From Candidatus Altarchaeota archaeon (GTDB taxonomy: Archaea; Altiarchaeota; Altiarchaeia; JAFGQM01): a stretch of DNA of 5,102 bases. A program made the position numbers and the translations under genes. The notes beneath the pieces were generated by a model, which was given only the letters and a program-made list of their open reading frames with translations, was not told the DNA's origin and did not search any database. Below, one piece after another: positions 3,721 through 5,102 of this stretch. Where the stretch lies: contig JAFGQM010000009.1 of assembly GCA_016935655.1 (NCBI GenBank), forward strand, positions 1 through 5,102. The letters run 5' to 3'. How positions within the stretch are numbered: the first letter of the stretch is position 1; each line of letters opens with the position of its first letter.

Positions 3721-3730
3721 TGTAATTTTT
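3717..3730 (+). repeat. Boundary repeat 4 (short core) plus T5 run after the Imm-5-like gene
   Basis: GTAGTGTAA (3717-3725) repeats the first nine bases of the boundary core and includes the stop codon TAG (3718-3720) of the Imm-5-like gene. The following ATTTTTA (3725-3731) has five T and may end transcription. A given 9-mer is expected about 0.02 times per strand in 5.1 kb, so the match is suggestive, but it lacks the ACCA continuation. Confidence 0.45.
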
Positions 3731-3740
3731 AAGGCGTCAT

Positions 3741-3769
3741 GCTTTTATTCGCCGATTCATTAGAAGGAT
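3741..3769 (+). promoter_or_regulatory. Promoter of the small membrane protein
   Basis: CTTTTATT (3742-3749) is centred 24-25 nt before the ATG at 3770, the leaderless spacing used by other genes here. AGAAGGAT directly before the ATG resembles a Shine-Dalgarno sequence but is too close to act as one. Confidence 0.5.
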
Positions 3770-4066
3770 ATGGAGAAAAGCAAAACCGCTTATTTTTTGG
3801 TTGCAGTCTCCTTTGTGCTCATAGCAATGGGCATACTTGGAGTCGGGGTGATTAATGCCCTCAACAATCACAATCCCACACTTCCCTGGCTTCTCATCGG
3901 ACTCCTGTCGGTCTTCCTCCCCACTCTGGGGGCTGGGGTACTGATACTGGTCTCGGTGTTGAAGCCCGAGGTGGGATATGCAAAGTATCTCCGCTGGTTG
4001 GGCATCCTCCTTGCAATCATACTCATAATATTCATACTAACGGGCTTTTATGGCAGGTTGATGTGA
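3770..4066 (+). CDS. Small membrane protein, three predicted helices (98 aa)
   Basis: Three hydrophobic segments are evident: residues 7-31 (AYFLVAVSFVLIAMGILGVG), 39-64 (PWLLIGLLSVFLPTLGAGVL and onward) and 74-93 (LRWLGILLAIILIIFILTGF). The first loop, INALNNHNPT (28-37), is polar, and the second, KPEVGYAKY (65-73), carries positive charges. No catalytic or binding motif is visible, and I do not recognise a family. It lies 49 nt after the Imm-5-like gene with its own promoter, so it need not belong to the same unit. It converges with the next membrane-protein gene, only 19 nt separating their stop codons. Confidence 0.7.
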   Translation: MEKSKTAYFLVAVSFVLIAMGILGVGVINALNNHNPTLPWLLIGLLSVFLPTLGAGVLILVSVLKPEVGYAKYLRWLGILLAIILIIFILTGFYGRLM

Positions 4067-4085
4067 GGGCAGATTTGTAGCGTCA

Positions 4086-4586
4086 CTACTTCTTCTGAAA
4101 CAGCTTCTCGGCCGGGCAGCCCAGCTCCCTCTGTTTACAATGGCCACATCCCCACCCGTGGGTGATCCCCTGGGCCGGGAAGCCGAGGATGCCTATCGCG
4201 ACTATCGCAGCAAGCAGTATCCAGTCGAACTCTATGGCTAAAAGAATAGCCCCGCAGACTATCGGCAGTATCACTATCATGAACGTCGGCAGCAGCGTCA
4301 GCCATGTTATCTGCTTCTGGCTGAATTTCTTCGCGTCGCCCTTTTTGAAGAGCTTTGCAGCGCATACGCCCTTCCCGCAGAAGCACATCTTGCCGTAGTA
4401 GAAGCAGTTGACGCAGCCGCCCCACATTATCTGGAACTCCAGGTACAGGACGTAGACTAGATAGAGAAGTGAGACATGGACTCCGTAGGGGAGGAGGATG
4501 AGCGCGCCTAACAGGGCGATGATCGCATTGAATAAGTTGATGAGGATCACCCCTGTGGCAGGGTAGCTCTCGTAGATCTTTGTCAT
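4086..4586 (-). CDS. Conserved four-helix membrane protein with cysteine clusters (166 aa)
   Basis: Hydrophobic segments are at about residues 10-32, 36-54, 96-118 and 121-137. Between helices 2 and 3 lies a cysteine cluster, C58-x2-C61 then YYGKMCFCGKGVC (C68, C70, C75). A second cluster near the C-terminus has C147-x2-C150 and C157 in GCGHCKQRELGCPAEKLF. Both should be on the same side of the membrane and could together hold a metal or iron-sulfur centre, or be redox-active. I recall similar uncharacterised proteins in archaea with ESYP near the start and GCPAEKLF at the end, so this looks like a full-length, intact member. Function unknown. The ATG is 24 nt from a TATA-like box. Confidence 0.8.
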   Translation of the reverse strand: MTKIYESYPATGVILINLFNAIIALLGALILLPYGVHVSLLYLVYVLYLEFQIMWGGCVNCFYYGKMCFCGKGVCAAKLFKKGDAKKFSQKQITWLTLLPTFMIVILPIVCGAILLAIEFDWILLAAIVAIGILGFPAQGITHGWGCGHCKQRELGCPAEKLFQKK

Positions 4587-4614
4587 AACTTAGTTAAAGC
4601 CAGAAAAATAAAAA
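4586..4614 (-). promoter_or_regulatory. Leaderless promoter of the four-helix membrane protein
   Basis: Plus-strand AATAAAAA at 4607-4614 (TTTTTATT on the coding strand) is centred about 24 nt before the ATG at 4586. It is back to back with a candidate TATA box of the divergent secreted-protein gene (TTTTTATAC, 4624-4632), so the two promoters are only about 15 nt apart. Confidence 0.6.
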
Positions 4615-4623
4615 GCGCTTTGA

Positions 4624-4707
4624 TTTTTATACTTATCCACTTCTAAATAGTTTGGAAGTATTCCTCTTTTGTCATCGGTCGCTCTTATATTTCTCGGAGA
4701 TGCCAAA
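4624..4707 (+). promoter_or_regulatory. Promoter and Shine-Dalgarno leader of the secreted protein gene
   Basis: TTTTTATAC at 4624-4632 is a good archaeal TATA box and predicts transcription start near 4653, leaving a leader of about 55 nt. GGAGATG at 4696-4702 matches the Shine-Dalgarno consensus GGAGGTG in six of seven bases and is suitably spaced from the ATG at 4708. The ATG inside this motif opens only a three-codon frame (ATG CCA AAA TGA) that overlaps the real start. This gene thus uses a leadered message, unlike its neighbours. Confidence 0.6.
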
Positions 4708-5102
4708 ATGAAAACGATACTGCTGGTTTTGGTCTTGCTTCCCCTCCTTTTTGTTGGTGCTATTGCACAAGATGCCGACGGGGACGGTGTTCTTGATGTC
4801 GACGACAACTGCCCACTGGTTCCCAACGCCGACCAGGCGGACGGTGATGTGCTCAATGTTTGCGCCTCAAACCCTGATTTCATTCCCGAACAGGCGTGTT
4901 TCGCACAATACAAATGCCAGTATGGGGAGCACTTCTGCAATGTGCCCATGTGCGCATGTCTCCCGCTGGATGTGCCATGCCCGAAGGTGTGCTCTGATGT
5001 CACCGACGGAGCCATCTGCGCGCTCTCGTGGAGCAACAGCCAGGGCGAGGCTGAATGCATCTGGGAGGCGGGCTCTGCGGACGGCTTTGGAGATGCCTGC
5101 GA
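4708..5102 (+). CDS. Secreted protein with TSP3 calcium-binding repeat, partial (131+ aa, runs off window)
   Basis: The first 20 residues are a signal peptide (MKTILLVLVLLPLLFVGAIA), with likely cleavage before QD. A thrombospondin type 3 repeat follows directly: DADGDGVLDVDDNCPLVPNA (22-41) then DQADGD (42-47), whose aspartates bind calcium. Residues 48-123 are a cysteine-rich insert with ten cysteines (52, 64, 70, 77, 82, 84, 91, 95, 104, 117). ADGFGDAC (124-131) then looks like the second half of the same TSP3 repeat. In archaea such proteins are exported and often part of surface or adhesion structures. The start is fixed by the signal peptide and by GGAG upstream. The 3' end lies outside the window, so full length and anchoring are unknown. 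Confidence 0.85.
   Translation, partial: MKTILLVLVLLPLLFVGAIAQDADGDGVLDVDDNCPLVPNADQADGDVLNVCASNPDFIPEQACFAQYKCQYGEHFCNVPMCACLPLDVPCPKVCSDVTDGAICALSWSNSQGEAECIWEAGSADGFGDAC

Noticed and set aside
4590..5060. Long open frame of 156 codons on the minus strand
   Set aside because: It is antisense to the secreted protein, whose signal peptide and TSP3 aspartate pattern are unmistakable. The antisense product is rich in Ser, Thr and His without any recognisable motif, and it would overlap the divergent promoters.

Overview
The window looks like an accessory, defence-type stretch of an archaeal genome, possibly from a DPANN or related lineage, though the lineage is a guess. The archaeal call rests on promoters: four or five genes have a TATA-like box (TTTTTATA type) centred 23-26 nt upstream of the start codon, as expected for leaderless archaeal mRNAs. 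Only the rightmost gene has a clear Shine-Dalgarno sequence. Protein families also fit (paired small toxin-antitoxin genes, an archaeal-type Fic protein, a secreted thrombospondin type 3 protein).

Layout. 1-116: a repeat element (copy 1). 165-c.395: a RelB-like antitoxin followed, with ATGA overlap, by a RelE-like toxin that survives only for about 13 codons. At about 395 it runs head-on into the truncated 3' end of a minus-strand operon (1204-c.394): TumE-like toxin, winged-helix antitoxin, and a small CxxC protein missing its C-terminus. 1205-1411: promoter, then repeat element copy A. 1412-1943 (minus): AbrB-type antitoxin plus RelE toxin. 1944-2188: promoter, then hairpin-rich repeat element copy B. 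2189-3139 (minus): Fic AMP-transferase-family protein with an N-terminal self-inhibitory motif. 3277-3720 (plus): Imm-5-like putative immunity protein. 3770-4066 (plus): small three-helix membrane protein. 4086-4586 (minus): four-helix cysteine-rich membrane protein. 4708-end (plus): secreted protein with a TSP3 calcium-binding repeat, cut by the window edge.

The most interesting structure is not a gene. A short direct repeat (GTAGTGTAA, usually GTAGTGTAACCA) occurs four times on the plus strand, at 1239, 1977, 3215 and 3717, and divides the region into gene-sized units: RelE/AbrB, Fic, and Imm-5-like. Two of the units begin with a copy of a larger repeat element of roughly 220 nt, whose complete form can only be pieced together from the three damaged copies. 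I read this as a possible cassette-like array of toxin-antitoxin and immunity genes, assembled by recombination at short repeats. The alternative is that the short repeat is a shared operator and the larger element an ordinary dispersed repeat. No integrase, transposase or canonical attC site is visible in the window.

The region from 3770 rightwards looks like ordinary chromosome (membrane and cell-surface genes), so the array may end at about 3725.
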